Of a stretch of DNA of 64,000 nt, positions 53,578-63,461 are shown piece after piece. Below the pieces are notes generated by a model. It worked only from the letters and a program-made list of their open reading frames with translations. It was not told where the DNA came from and did no database searches. The stretch lies in the NCBI RefSeq assembly GCF_014268505.2, contig NZ_JABWQP020000002.1, positions 648,267-712,266 of the forward strand. Direction: 5' to 3'. Each line of letters opens with the position of its first letter. Positions within the stretch are counted from its first letter, which is position 1. This DNA comes from Pseudomonas khorasanensis. GTDB taxonomy: Bacteria; Pseudomonadota; Gammaproteobacteria; Pseudomonadales; Pseudomonadaceae. The translations under genes and the position numbers were made by a program.

Positions 53578-55635
53578 ATGAATATGCCTGCAATCAAACC
53601 CGCTGCCGCCAAAGCACCGGAACAAGCCAAAACCGCGATCTCGGCCCTATGGCGCCCGGCGCTGGTGCAAGCCTTCGTCAAGCTCGACCCACGGCAACTG
53701 GCGCGTTCGCCAGTGATGCTGGTGGTCGAACTGACGGCGATTTTCACCACGGTGCTGTGCTTCATCCCTGACGCCGATGTTTCGACATTCGTCGCTGCAC
53801 AAATCGCCCTGTGGTTGTGGTTCACCGTGCTGTTCGCCAACTTCGCCGAAGCCTTGGCCGAAGGCCGCGGCAAGGCCCGCGCCGACAGTCTCAAGGCCGG
53901 CAGCGAAGGCCTGAGTGCCCGATGCCGACAGGCGGATGGAAGCTTCAAAATCGTGCCCGCTGCCAATTTGCGCAAAGGCGATGTGGTCCGTGTCGAGGCC
54001 GGGGAAATGATTCCCGGTGACGGCGAAGTGATCGAAGGCATCGCGGCGGTCAACGAAGCGGCCATCACCGGTGAATCGGCGCCAGTGATCCGAGAGTCCG
54101 GCGGCGACCGTTCCGCCGTCACCGGCAACACGCGTCTGGTGTCCGACTGGTTGCTGGTGAAAGTCACCGCCAACCCCGGTGAATCGACGCTCGACCGCAT
54201 GATCGCGCTGGTCGAAGGTGCCAAGCGTCAGAAGACCCCGAACGAAGTCGCGCTGGATATTCTGCTGATCGGCCTGACCCTGATCTTCCTGCTGGTGGTC
54301 GTGACCCTGCAGCCGTTCGCGCACTTTGCCAATGGCAGCCTGCCGCTGGTCTTTCTGGTGGCGTTATTGGTCACGCTGATTCCGACCACCATCGGCGGCC
54401 TGCTCTCGGCCATCGGTATTGCCGGGATGGATCGGCTGGTGCGCCTGAACGTGATCGCCAAATCCGGACGCGCGGTGGAAGCGGCGGGTGACGTGCATGT
54501 GCTGCTGCTCGACAAGACCGGCACCATCACTTTCGGTAATCGCCGCTGCAGTGCGGTGTATGCCGCGCCGGGTGTGAGCGGCCGTGAGCTGGCCGAAGGC
54601 GCGTTGTTCGCATCCCTGGCGGACGAAACCGCGGAGGGCAAATCGATCGTCGAGTTCCTGCGTGGTCTGCATCCGCAACCGGAGCCGGCCCCGGAAACGT
54701 TGACGGCCGTACCATTCAGCGCAGAAACCCGTTTGTCCGGCGTCGATTATCACGGCCGCGTGTACCGCAAAGGCGCGGTGGATTCGCTGCTGGCGTTTCT
54801 TGGTCAGCAACGTTCCGACCTGGCCCCGGCGCTGGCGCGGGAAATCGACAAGATTGCCCAGAGCGGTGGCACGCCCTTGCTGGTCTGCGCTGACGGCAAA
54901 CTGCTGGGTGCGATTCACCTCAAGGACGTGGTCAAGCCGGGCATTCGCGAGCGTTTCGCCGAGTTGCGAAAGCTGGGGATTCGCACGGTGATGGTCACCG
55001 GTGACAACCCGCTGACCGCCGCTGCGATCGCCGCTGAAGCGGGCGTCGATGACGTGCTTGCCGAAGCCACGCCGGAGAAAAAACTGGCGCGCATCCGTCA
55101 CGAGCAAAACGACGGTCGCTTGGTCGCCATGTGCGGCGACGGCGCCAACGACGCCCCGGCGCTGGCCCAGGCAGACGTCGGTATGGCGATGAACGACGGC
55201 ACCCAGGCGGCGCGCGAGGCGGCGAACATGGTCGATCTCGACAGCGACCCGACCAAGCTGCTCGACGTGGTGCAGATCGGCAAGGAATTGCTGGTGACCC
55301 GAGGCGCGCTGACGACCTTTTCAATCGCCAACGACATCGCTAAATACTTCGCGATCCTGCCGGCGCTGTTCGCCTCGATCTACCCGCAATTGGGCGTGCT
55401 GAACATCATGCACCTGACCAGTCCGCAGAGCGCGATTCTGTCTGCGATCGTGTTTAACGCGCTGATCATTGTCGTGCTGATTCCGCTGGCCCTGCGCGGC
55501 GTGCGCGTGCAGGCGGCGAGTGCGGCGGCGTTGTTACGGCGCAATTTGTTGATCTATGGAGTGGGCGGGATTGTGGTGCCGTTTGTGGGGATCAAAGTGA
55601 TCGACATGCTGCTGACGGCGTTGCATCTGGTGTGA
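53578..55635 (+). CDS. kdpB: Potassium-transporting ATPase subunit B
   Basis: This is a 685-residue P-type ATPase catalytic subunit. The actuator motif is ITGESAPVI, the phosphorylation site DKTGTITFG, and the hinge [16 protein letters not shown]. About seven membrane segments. It powers potassium uptake through KdpA. It follows kdpA by 10 bases. A 150-base palindromic repeat separates it from kdpC. Confidence 0.97.
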   Translation: MNMPAIKPAAAKAPEQAKTAISALWRPALVQAFVKLDPRQLARSPVMLVVELTAIFTTVLCFIPDADVSTFVAAQIALWLWFTVLFANFAEALAEGRGKARADSLKAGSEGLSARCRQADGSFKIVPAANLRKGDVVRVEAGEMIPGDGEVIEGIAAVNEAAITGESAPVIRESGGDRSAVTGNTRLVSDWLLVKVTANPGESTLDRMIALVEGAKRQKTPNEVALDILLIGLTLIFLLVVVTLQPFAHFANGSLPLVFLVALLVTLIPTTIGGLLSAIGIAGMDRLVRLNVIAKSGRAVEAAGDVHVLLLDKTGTITFGNRRCSAVYAAPGVSGRELAEGALFASLADETAEGKSIVEFLRGLHPQPEPAPETLTAVPFSAETRLSGVDYHGRVYRKGAVDSLLAFLGQQRSDLAPALAREIDKIAQSGGTPLLVCADGKLLGAIHLKDVVKPGIRERFAELRKLGIRTVMVTGDNPLTAAAIAAEAGVDDVLAEATPEKKLARIRHEQNDGRLVAMCGDGANDAPALAQADVGMAMNDGTQAAREAANMVDLDSDPTKLLDVVQIGKELLVTRGALTTFSIANDIAKYFAILPALFASIYPQLGVLNIMHLTSPQSAILSAIVFNALIIVVLIPLALRGVRVQAASAAALLRRNLLIYGVGGIVVPFVGIKVIDMLLTALHLV

Positions 55636-55653
55636 TGATTAGAAAAGAGCCCC

Positions 55654-55815
55654 TCACCCTAACCCTCTCCCAGAGGGAGAGGGGACTGACCGAGGTGTTT
55701 GTGCGAGGTTCGCCGACCTGAAATTCCGAGCCGAACTCAGGTCTTGAACAGCATGAAGATCGGCTCCCTTTCTCCCTCGCCCCCTTGGGGGAGAGGGCTG
55801 GGGTGAGGGGGAAAA
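55654..55815. repeat. Large inverted repeat (CCCTCACCCTAACCCTCTCC class) between kdpB and kdpC
   Basis: The left arm CCCTCACCCTAACCCTCTCC near 55654 and the right arm GGAGAGGGCTGGGGTGAGGG ending near 55815 are near reverse complements, each followed by a smaller local palindrome (TCTCCCAGAGGGAGA on the left; CCCCCTTGGGGG on the right). This is another class of dispersed repeat, here inside an operon. Confidence 0.8.
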
Positions 55816-55867
55816 GATTTCCCTGAAACCGCGCAAAAGTTTGCCCACCGAATTCGAGGATCTTGAA

Positions 55868-56413
55868 ATGTCCACAATGTTACGCCCAGCCCTGACTCTA
55901 TTGGCGCTGATGACCCTGATCACCGGCGTCGCCTATCCACTCGCGGTCACCGGCATCGCTCAGGTCGCCTTCCCGGCCCAGGCCAACGGTAGCCTGATTC
56001 ACGACGCCGACGGCAAAGTCCGCGGCTCATCGCTGATCGCTCAGGATTTCACCGGCGACAGCTGGTTCCACCCGCGCCCCTCCGCCGGGGCCTTCGCCAC
56101 GGTCGCCAGCAGTGCCAGCAACCTCGCACCAAGCAATCCGGCCCTGGCGACCCGCGTAATCGAAGACGCGCAAAAACAACAAGTCGCTGGGCAGGGGCCG
56201 GTGCCATTGGCCTTGCTGACCACCTCCGCCAGCGGCCTCGATCCGCACTTGCCACCGAAAGCAATTGCCTATCAACTGGCGCGTGTCGCGGCGGCGCGCA
56301 ATGTGCCAGTTTCAACCTTGCAGCAACTGCTCGACACACATATCGAGCAGCCGCTGGTGGGGCCGCCGGTGGTGAATGTGCTGGAGCTGAACCTGGCACT
56401 GCAAAACCTCTAA
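55868..56413 (+). CDS. kdpC: Potassium-transporting ATPase subunit C
   Basis: This is a 181-residue protein with one N-terminal membrane segment (about 7-29) and a soluble domain. The stretches [34 protein letters not shown] and [18 protein letters not shown] are typical of KdpC, which links KdpA and KdpB. The start at 55868 has GAGGATCTTGAA upstream. It belongs to the kdp operon although a repeat lies before it. Confidence 0.95.
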   Translation: MSTMLRPALTLLALMTLITGVAYPLAVTGIAQVAFPAQANGSLIHDADGKVRGSSLIAQDFTGDSWFHPRPSAGAFATVASSASNLAPSNPALATRVIEDAQKQQVAGQGPVPLALLTTSASGLDPHLPPKAIAYQLARVAAARNVPVSTLQQLLDTHIEQPLVGPPVVNVLELNLALQNL

Positions 56414-56429
56414 ATCGGCGGCGCGGCCC

Positions 56430-56495
56430 TTCGCGAGCAGGCTCGCTCCCACCTTTGGAATGCATATCCCTGTGGGAGCGAGCCTGCTCGCGAAG
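56430..56495. repeat. REP pair between kdpC and kdpD
   Basis: Inverted arms of the main REP class lie 16 bases after the kdpC stop and 50 bases before kdpD. Confidence 0.9.
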
Positions 56496-56545
56496 GCGCC
56501 CTTACAATAACCGCATAAACATCAGAAGAAAGTGAGCACCCCAGC

Positions 56546-59197
56546 ATGAGCGACTCCGGCCGCGCCGATGCATTGTTAGCAGACCTGCCCCGGGACGGCC
56601 GTGGCCGGCTCAAGGTTTTCCTCGGCGCCGCCCCCGGCGTCGGCAAGACTTACGCGATGCTTCAGGCCGCTCACACGCAACTGCGCCAGGGCGTGAAAGT
56701 CCTCGCTGGCGTCGTCGAAACCCATGGCCGCGCCGAAACCGAAGCGCTGCTCGGTGGCCTGCCGCAGCAACCGCTGGTGCGCACCGAATACCGTGGCGTG
56801 CTGCTCGAAGAAATGGACCTCGACGGCATTCTCGCCGCCAAGCCCAAACTGGTGCTGGTCGATGAACTGGCCCACAGCAACGCTCCCGGCAGTCGTCACG
56901 CCAAGCGCTGGCAAGATATTCAAGAACTGCTCGCCGCCGGCATCGACGTGTTCACCACGGTCAACGTCCAGCACCTGGAAAGTCTCAATGACCAGGTGCG
57001 CGGTATCACCGGTGTGCAAGTGCGCGAAACCCTGCCCGACTGGGTTCTGCAAGAAGCGTTCGAGCTGCTGCTGATCGACCTGCCGCCGCGTGAATTGCTT
57101 GAGCGCCTTCGCGAAGGCAAGGTGTATGTGCCAGAGCAGGCGCGCGCCGCCATCGATGCGTTTTTCACTCAGACCAACCTCACCGCGCTACGTGAACTGG
57201 CGATGCAAACCGCCGCCGCGCAGGTCGATAACGATCTCGCCCAAGGCTATCGCCAGCTCGGTCAGTCTGCGCCGGCGGTGCGCGGGCGTTTGCTGGTCGG
57301 GATTGACGGCGATGCGCAGGCCGAGCGTCTGGTGCGACACGCCAGTCGGGTTGCCCAGCGCCGCCATCTGCCGTGGAGTCTGATCCACGTCGACAACGGC
57401 AGCGCCCGTGACGAGCAATCGCGGCTGCGCCTGCAAAGTGCTCAGCAACTGGCCGAACGCCTCGGCGGGGAGGTCGTGTTGCTGCGTGCCGGTGAGGTGG
57501 CGAAAACCCTGATTCAGCACGCGGCCGAACGCCGTGCGAGTCTGTTGTTGGTAGGCCAGTCGCGACCACGACTACGCCGTCGACTGTTCGGCGGGGGACT
57601 GGCGGCGCGGCTGTTGCGTCAGGCTCATGGTTTGGAGATCAACGTCCTCGACAGTGACCACGAGCAGCATCAACCGCGCCCGCGCAATCCGCTGACGCTG
57701 GTGTGGTTCGACTATGCGCTGGCGCTGGTCGCCACGTTGTTGGCCAGCGGTCTGGCGTGGGCGGTGTCGAGTGTGTTGCCGTTGCCGAACATCTCGCTGG
57801 TGTTTCTTGCGGCGGTGTTGCTGGTCGCGGTGCGCAGCAGTCTGGGGCCGGCACTGGCGTGCGCGGCGTTGTCGTTTCTGACCTACGATTTTTTGTTCAT
57901 CCCACCCAATTTTTCTTTCAGCATTCAGCGCGAAGAAGACGTCCTGACGCTGCTGTTTTTCCTTTTGATGGCCGCGCTCACCGGCAATCTCGCGGCGCGT
58001 CAGCGTCGGCAACTGCAGGCCTTGCGCGACACCCAGGAAGAGACCAGCGAACTGCTCGACCTGTCGCGAAAACTCACCGCTGCGACCGATCGCCAAGCGG
58101 TGGTCAGCGCCGCGGCGCAGCACCTCGAGGGCTGGACCGATCTGCAAGTGTGCCTGCTCAATCGCGACGGTCAGGGCAGCTGGAAAGTCGAAACCGGTGG
58201 GCCGCTGTCATTCACCGAATCCGAACGCGCCGCCGCCGATTGGGCCTGGCAGCACGATCAACCGGCAGGCAAAGGCACCGGCACGCTGCCGCTCGGGCGT
58301 TGGTGGTGGTGGCCGTTGTCCGTGGAGGACGGGCCGCTGGCACTGCTCGGGGTTTGCGCCAAAGAGGGCCAGACTTTGAGCGGTCAACGACGGCGCTTGC
58401 TCACCGCGTTGAGCCAGCCGCTCGCACAAGCGCTGGCCCGTGCGCAGTTGGCGGATGATCTGGAAGCCGCGCGCCTGCATGGCGAAACCGAACAATTGCG
58501 CAGCGCGCTGCTGGCTTCGGTGTCCCACGATTTGCGCACGCCGCTGACGTCCATGCGCGGCAGCATCGACAGTCTTCTGGCCTTGGGCGAAGCGATTCCA
58601 CTGGAGGATCGCCGCGAGCTGCTCGAGGGCACCCGCGACGAAGCCGAACGCCTCGACCGCTACATCCAGAATCTGCTCGACATGACCCGTCTCGGCCACG
58701 GCGCCTTGAAGCTGGCGCGGGACTGGGTATCGCCGGCCGATATCGTCGGCAGTTCGCTCAATCGCCTGCGCGCGGTACTGGCGCCGCTGCAGGTCAGCAC
58801 CGACGTGCCGGCCGAGTTGCCGTTGCTGTACGTGCACGCTGCATTGATCGAGCAGGCGTTGGTCAATGTGCTGGAAAACGCTGCACGCTTCTCGCCGGGC
58901 CACGGTCGCCTGCAACTGCGCGCAGGGGCCGATGAACAAGAGATTTTCTTCTCGGTCAGCGATGAAGGCCCGGGTATTCCTGAAGAAGAACGGGCGAAGA
59001 TTTTCGACATGTTTTACACCGCCGCGCGCGGGGATCGTGGCGGGCAGGGCACGGGCCTTGGCCTGGCGATCTGTCAGGGCATGGTCGGTGCGCACGGCGG
59101 GCGCATTTCGGTGTCTGACGGCATCGACGGGCGTGGCACCTGCATCACGTTGCATCTGCCCTTGCAGGCGCAACCGGGCATGGACCATGAAGCCTGA
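56546..59197 (+). CDS. kdpD: Osmosensitive potassium channel sensor histidine kinase
   Basis: This is 883 residues. The N-terminal KdpD domain (about 15-225) has Walker A GAAPGVGKTYAML; a universal-stress-like domain follows (about 245-365), then four membrane segments (about 385-485), a GAF-like region, a histidine kinase domain with the phospho-acceptor in SVSHDLRTPLTSM, and the ATP-binding boxes NVLENAARFSPG and GTGLGLAICQGMVG. It senses potassium limitation or osmotic stress and phosphorylates KdpE. It follows the REP pair after kdpC and is followed by kdpE after 46 bases. Confidence 0.95.
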   Translation: MSDSGRADALLADLPRDGRGRLKVFLGAAPGVGKTYAMLQAAHTQLRQGVKVLAGVVETHGRAETEALLGGLPQQPLVRTEYRGVLLEEMDLDGILAAKPKLVLVDELAHSNAPGSRHAKRWQDIQELLAAGIDVFTTVNVQHLESLNDQVRGITGVQVRETLPDWVLQEAFELLLIDLPPRELLERLREGKVYVPEQARAAIDAFFTQTNLTALRELAMQTAAAQVDNDLAQGYRQLGQSAPAVRGRLLVGIDGDAQAERLVRHASRVAQRRHLPWSLIHVDNGSARDEQSRLRLQSAQQLAERLGGEVVLLRAGEVAKTLIQHAAERRASLLLVGQSRPRLRRRLFGGGLAARLLRQAHGLEINVLDSDHEQHQPRPRNPLTLVWFDYALALVATLLASGLAWAVSSVLPLPNISLVFLAAVLLVAVRSSLGPALACAALSFLTYDFLFIPPNFSFSIQREEDVLTLLFFLLMAALTGNLAARQRRQLQALRDTQEETSELLDLSRKLTAATDRQAVVSAAAQHLEGWTDLQVCLLNRDGQGSWKVETGGPLSFTESERAAADWAWQHDQPAGKGTGTLPLGRWWWWPLSVEDGPLALLGVCAKEGQTLSGQRRRLLTALSQPLAQALARAQLADDLEAARLHGETEQLRSALLASVSHDLRTPLTSMRGSIDSLLALGEAIPLEDRRELLEGTRDEAERLDRYIQNLLDMTRLGHGALKLARDWVSPADIVGSSLNRLRAVLAPLQVSTDVPAELPLLYVHAALIEQALVNVLENAARFSPGHGRLQLRAGADEQEIFFSVSDEGPGIPEEERAKIFDMFYTAARGDRGGQGTGLGLAICQGMVGAHGGRISVSDGIDGRGTCITLHLPLQAQPGMDHEA

Positions 59198-59243
59198 CGC
59201 CGACTGCGCTACTCTTCTGCCACTCTTTTATTGATGTGAATTC

Positions 59244-59939
59244 ATGAGCCAGACCGCGACCATTTTGGTCATCGACGACGAACCGCAGATCCGCAAGTTC
59301 CTGCGCATCAGCCTTGCTTCACAGGGCTATAAAGTGCTCGAAGCGGGCACCGGTGCTGACGGCCTGGCGCAGGCAGCGTTGAGCAAGCCGGACCTGGTGG
59401 TGCTCGATCTCGGGTTACCGGACATGGACGGCCAACAAGTGCTGCGCGAATTGCGCGAGTGGGCGACCACGCCGGTGCTGGTGCTGTCAGTGCGCGCCAG
59501 TGAAGGGCAAAAGGTCGAAGCGCTGGATGGTGGCGCCAACGATTACGTGACCAAGCCGTTCGGCATCCAGGAGTTTCTCGCCCGCGTTCGTGCGCTGTTG
59601 CGCCAGGCCCCGGCGGGGGAGGCGCAACCGGCGGCGTTGAATGTCGGCCCGTTGACGGTGGATCTGGCCTATCGGCGGGTGCTGCTCGACGGCGCCGAAG
59701 TGGCGCTGACCCGCAAGGAATATGCGGTGCTGGCGCAACTGGCACGGCATCCGGGGCGAGTCATCACCCAGCAGCAATTGCTCAAGGATATCTGGGGGCC
59801 GACGCACACCGAGGACAGTCATTACCTGCGGATTGTGGTCGGGCATCTGCGGCAGAAACTGGCGGATGATCCGACGAGGCCACGGTTTATCGTGACGGAA
59901 GCGGGGGTTGGGTATCGGTTGTTGAGTGAAGCTGGCTGA
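59244..59939 (+). CDS. kdpE: Kdp operon response regulator
   Basis: This is a 231-residue OmpR-type regulator. The receiver domain (1-120) has the acidic pair in IDDEPQIRKF, the phospho-aspartate in VVLDLGLPDMDG and the lysine in VTKPFG. The winged-helix DNA-binding domain (about 130-228) has LTRKEYAVLAQLARHPGRV and EDSHYLRIVVGHLRQKL. It activates the kdp operon when phosphorylated by KdpD. Confidence 0.95.
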   Translation: MSQTATILVIDDEPQIRKFLRISLASQGYKVLEAGTGADGLAQAALSKPDLVVLDLGLPDMDGQQVLRELREWATTPVLVLSVRASEGQKVEALDGGANDYVTKPFGIQEFLARVRALLRQAPAGEAQPAALNVGPLTVDLAYRRVLLDGAEVALTRKEYAVLAQLARHPGRVITQQQLLKDIWGPTHTEDSHYLRIVVGHLRQKLADDPTRPRFIVTEAGVGYRLLSEAG

Positions 59940-59948
59940 GCTGACGCT

Positions 59949-60013
59949 TTCGCGAGCAGGCTCGCTCCCACAGGGGAATGCATTCCAAAGGTGGGAGCGA
60001 GCCTGCTCGCGAA
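59949..60013. repeat. REP pair (core GCGAGCAGGCTCGC)
   Basis: Inverted arms lie 9 bases after the kdpE stop, between convergent genes. Confidence 0.9.
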
Positions 60014-60048
60014 GAGGCCATCAAATACTCTGAAAAATCCGGATCAGT

Positions 60049-61086
60049 TCAACCCTGCTCCTGCTCATACCGATCCAGGGTATCACTGGCGATCTGTCTG
60101 CCCAGCGCGATCAGCTCCGGCGCCTTGTAGAACTCGAAAAACCGGCACACCCGCTTCGGCACGTTGATCAGGATATCCGGCGGATACCCGGCGATCTTGT
60201 ACTGCGCCAGCGAGGTCTGCATCACCTCGAAACTCTGGTTGATCAGGTCCAGCAAAGAGGCCGGCCCGACGTTATCGATGATGAACGAACCGGTGGCGGA
60301 TTTCGGTGCACCTTCGCGCTCCGGGGCGGCGGCCGGTTGCTGGCTTTCCGGTTCGGCGCCTTCAAGCCACGGATTGATGTCCGCCGCTTCGGCGCGCAGG
60401 GCTTCCTGTTCCAGTTTCAATAATTGCTCGGCCTGTTTACGGCGGAACGGGAGCTTCGACCCCAATGAATTGATGAGGCTGTCGAAGCGCGAGCGAAACG
60501 CCGGGGGACGTTCGATCACGGGGAGTTTGTATTGCCGCTGGTTGGTCGCATTGAGGTTGACCGCAATAATCAGATCACAGTGACTGGACACCACCGGCAC
60601 GATCGGCAACGGGTTGAGAATGCCGCCGTCGACCAGCATGCGGTTGCCCTGCATTACCGGCGTGAACAGGCTGGGAATCGCCGCCGAGGCGCGCATGGCC
60701 TGGTGCAGGCAGCCTTCCTGGAACCAGATTTCCTGCTGATTGGTCAGGTCGGCGGCGACGGCGGTGTAGGGAATGCGCAAGTCTTCGATGTTGATCTCGC
60801 CAACGATCTTGCGGATCTGCCCGAACACCTTCTCTCCGCGAATCGCACCGAGGCGAAAACTCACGTCAACCAGGCGCAGCACATCGAGGTAATCGAGGCT
60901 TTCGATCCAGCGCCGATACTCATCCAGCTTGCCGGCGGCATAGATCCCACCAACCACCGCGCCCATTGAACAACCGGCAATGCAGGCGATGTCGTAGCCG
61001 CGTTTTTCAATTTCTTCGATAACGCCGATATGGGCATAGCCCCGGGCGCCACCGGAGCCCAGCACCAGTGCGACACGTTTTTTCAT
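60049..61086 (-). CDS. Patatin-like phospholipase, RssA type
   Basis: This is a 345-residue protein with an N-terminal patatin domain (about 5-200). The oxyanion loop is GSGGARGYAH, the nucleophile motif GCSMGA and the catalytic aspartate in DGGILNPLP. The C-terminal third is variable, with a proline-, alanine- and glutamate-rich linker (about 255-280). It resembles E. coli RssA and is predicted to be a cytoplasmic or membrane-associated serine lipase; the substrate is unknown. The start at 61086 (KKRVALVLGSGG) is chosen because the domain begins there; the frame extends 20 codons upstream without family character. Confidence 0.85.
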   Translation of the reverse strand: MKKRVALVLGSGGARGYAHIGVIEEIEKRGYDIACIAGCSMGAVVGGIYAAGKLDEYRRWIESLDYLDVLRLVDVSFRLGAIRGEKVFGQIRKIVGEINIEDLRIPYTAVAADLTNQQEIWFQEGCLHQAMRASAAIPSLFTPVMQGNRMLVDGGILNPLPIVPVVSSHCDLIIAVNLNATNQRQYKLPVIERPPAFRSRFDSLINSLGSKLPFRRKQAEQLLKLEQEALRAEAADINPWLEGAEPESQQPAAAPEREGAPKSATGSFIIDNVGPASLLDLINQSFEVMQTSLAQYKIAGYPPDILINVPKRVCRFFEFYKAPELIALGRQIASDTLDRYEQEQG

Positions 61087-61299
61087 CAAACTTCCTCCGG
61101 ACAAGCCTGCACAATGCACGCATCGGGCAAGCGGCTCAATCGGCAAGGTCGTTGTGCGCGCCAGTGACGTCGTTTTTCGCGTCTGCCTGACGCTTCGGCG
61201 CTATGCTCTGCGGCACAGCGGTTTGCGGCGAGCGAGGCACTTTTTCGCCGCTTGACCGTCTTACCTGCACGACTGTTGACCTACCTTGAGGTGTGAGTG

Positions 61300-61578
61300 A
61301 TGAAAGCCTGGATCTGTGTACCGTTGATGGCCCTGGTTCTGGCCGGTTGCGCCGGCAAAACCGCCTATCGCGACAGCTGCGGCAGCCAACTCGACGCGGC
61401 CTGGCACGAGCTGGACCTGGCCAAGGCTGAAGGTTTCGCCGGCACCGTCAGTTACTCCAAAGCGCTGTCGCTGCTGACCGCCGCCAAGACCCAGCAACAA
61501 TTCGAAGGCTTCGAAGGCTGCAGCAAAAAAGCCGAGAAAGCCCGCTTCTACATTCGCGAATCCCGCGCAGGAAGGTAA
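61300..61578 (+). CDS. Small predicted lipoprotein
   Basis: This is a 92-residue protein with a lipoprotein signal (lipobox LAGC at residues 14-17) and a helical mature part, SQLDAAWHELDLAKAEGFAG and SYSKALSLLTAAKTQQQFEG, like a tetratricopeptide-type helical hairpin. Two more cysteines (DSCGS, EGCSK) may form a disulfide. TGAGG lies upstream. I do not recognise a named family; many Pseudomonas have a protein of this kind. It is divergent from the patatin-like gene. Confidence 0.75.
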   Translation: MKAWICVPLMALVLAGCAGKTAYRDSCGSQLDAAWHELDLAKAEGFAGTVSYSKALSLLTAAKTQQQFEGFEGCSKKAEKARFYIRESRAGR

Positions 61579-61579
61579 A

Positions 61580-61652
61580 AAGAGCAGCTGCAAGTTTTTA
61601 GCTGCAAGCGGCAAGCTCAAGGCGACCGCGTTCAGCTTGTAGCTTGCAGCTG
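61580..61652. repeat. Inverted repeat (AGCTGCAAG class)
   Basis: GAGCAGCTGCAAG and AGCTGCAAGCGGCAAGCT on the left face AGCTTGTAGCTTGCAGCT on the right. It lies directly after the lipoprotein stop and ends about 18 bases before the CHAD gene. Confidence 0.7.
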
Positions 61653-61669
61653 TCTATGGAGTAGACCCA

Positions 61670-62431
61670 ATGATCAATCGCTTGGTGGCTCATGTGTTGA
61701 GCCTGGATGTGCGGCTGCTCGCGTGTCAGGCGCGCTTGACTGCGCGTACCGATCCCGAGGCATTGCACGATTTGCGCACGACGGTGCGGCGCTTGCGCAG
61801 TCTGTTGCGGCCATTGCGCGGGTTGCCGGGTGTCGAGCAGTTGGAGGCAGCAGCCTCGGCGGTCGGCGATCTGACCACGCCGTGGCGCGATCGCGAGGTG
61901 CTGGCGGCTTATCTGCTCAAGCATGATCAACCCGAGGCTGCGCAACGGCGCATGACGCAAATGGCCGAAGCGTATCCGGCGTTGGCGGCGAGTGCGGAGT
62001 TGGCTTCGTTGCTGATGATTCTGGATGCGTTCCCACGGTTTCTTCGTGCGTCTCAGCGCCAGGGTTTGCTCAAGGGGCTGGATAAACGCATTGAAAAACG
62101 CCTCGGCAAACAATGGCAGAAACTCGACGCGGCGCTGCACGATCCGGCCCACGACCGCCATCGTCTGCGCCTGCTGATCAAGCGCGTGCGCTACGGCATC
62201 GAAGCCTACCCCGAACTGGATCGCTTGCCCAAACCTGCGCTTAAACGCTTGAAGGCCGCGCAAGGAGCGCTGGGTGACTGGCACGATTGCTGGCAATGGC
62301 TGGCGCGTGCCGAGCAGGAAAGCGATCTGCAACCGTGCGTGGCAACGTGGCAGGCTGGGTTGATCAAGGCTGAGCTGAAGGCCGATCAAGTGCTGGAGAA
62401 ACTCAGCGCGACCTGTTTCAAACAATCCTGA
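61670..62431 (+). CDS. CHAD domain protein
   Basis: This is a 253-residue helical protein. The CHAD domain shows in ALHDLRTTVRRLRSLLRPL near the N-terminus and RHRLRLLIKRVRYGIEAYPE with QGALGDWHDCWQWL later, giving the conserved histidines and basic residues that bind polyphosphate. Such proteins associate with polyphosphate granules or, when fused to CYTH, with triphosphatases; here the domain stands alone. A possible start lies 18 bases after the palindromic repeat; no strong ribosome site is seen. Confidence 0.85.
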   Translation: MINRLVAHVLSLDVRLLACQARLTARTDPEALHDLRTTVRRLRSLLRPLRGLPGVEQLEAAASAVGDLTTPWRDREVLAAYLLKHDQPEAAQRRMTQMAEAYPALAASAELASLLMILDAFPRFLRASQRQGLLKGLDKRIEKRLGKQWQKLDAALHDPAHDRHRLRLLIKRVRYGIEAYPELDRLPKPALKRLKAAQGALGDWHDCWQWLARAEQESDLQPCVATWQAGLIKAELKADQVLEKLSATCFKQS

Positions 62432-62446
62432 AACTGACACGGTTCC

Positions 62447-62539
62447 CCTGTGGGAGCGAGCCTGCTCGCGAAGAGTCCGTATCAGTCGACATCATTTCGA
62501 TTGATCCACCGCTTCGCGAGCAGGCTCGCTCCCACAGGG
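62447..62539. repeat. REP pair (core GCGAGCAGGCTCGC)
   Basis: Inverted arms with a 43-base spacer lie after the CHAD gene. Confidence 0.9.
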
Positions 62540-62665
62540 TCATCCTGCGTATCGACAACTGTGCTTAGGCCTATCTGTCAGCCCATTTGACCGGAATAGA
62601 CGCTGCGCCGCCGTCCCGGGCTGGTTAAGATCCGCGCATCCCTTTTCCGCTTTTTCGAGGTTGCC

Positions 62666-63460
62666 ATGCGCTTTTGCGATTTGCTCGATGCTGTCCGCCA
62701 ACAACCTGAAGTGACGATCCCCGCCGAATGGGGTCAGGGCCGCGCCAGTTTTGGCGGGTTGGTGGCCGCGCTGCAATTTGAAGCCATGCGCGCCAAGGTG
62801 CCGACAGAGCGCCCGGTGCGCTCGCTGGCGATCACCTTTGTCGGCCCGGTCGAACCGGACGTCCCTGTGAGTTTTGAAGTCGATGTATTGCGCGAGGGCA
62901 AAGCCGTCAGCCAGGTGTTGGGTCGGGCGATGCAGAAGGGTCAGGTGGTGACGATCATTCAGGGCAGCTTCGGTGCTTCGCGGGCTTCGGAGGTCGCGGT
63001 TGAAGCGTACCCGGCGCCGGACATGAAACATTGGGACGAATGCCAGGAGTTGCCGTATATCAAGGGCGTGACCCCGGAATTCATGCGGCATCTGGCGATG
63101 CGCTGGAGCGTCGGCGGCATGCCGTTCACTGGCACGCCATCGCGGTTGATGGGCGGTTGGGTGCGGTTGCGCGGGGACGTGAAAGAGGAGCCGGTCAACG
63201 AAGCGCATCTGCTCGCGCTGGTTGACGCCTGGCCACCGGCGCTGTTGCCGTATCTGAAGAAGCCGGCCCCGGGCAGCACGCTGACCTGGACCATTGAGTT
63301 TGTTCAGCCGTTACACGACTTGAGTACGCTGGACTGGTGCCAATACCTGGCTGACATTGAATACGCCGCCGACGGCTACGGCCATGTCGCGGCGAAATTG
63401 TGGAGCGCAAAAGGGGAGTTGATTGCCATGAGTCGCCAGACCGTGACGATCTTTGCTTGA
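62666..63460 (+). CDS. Acyl-CoA thioesterase, TesB/double hotdog type
   Basis: This is a 264-residue protein with two hotdog-fold halves. The first half has WGQGRASFGGLVAALQFEAM and RSLAITFVGPVEPDVPV; the second has TWTIEFVQPLHDLSTLDWCQYLADIEYAADGYGHVAAKLW with a conserved aspartate. This matches thioesterases of the TesB-like group that hydrolyse acyl-CoA. The chain-length preference is unknown. TTTTCGAGG precedes the start. Confidence 0.82.
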   Translation: MRFCDLLDAVRQQPEVTIPAEWGQGRASFGGLVAALQFEAMRAKVPTERPVRSLAITFVGPVEPDVPVSFEVDVLREGKAVSQVLGRAMQKGQVVTIIQGSFGASRASEVAVEAYPAPDMKHWDECQELPYIKGVTPEFMRHLAMRWSVGGMPFTGTPSRLMGGWVRLRGDVKEEPVNEAHLLALVDAWPPALLPYLKKPAPGSTLTWTIEFVQPLHDLSTLDWCQYLADIEYAADGYGHVAAKLWSAKGELIAMSRQTVTIFA

Positions 63461-63461
63461 A

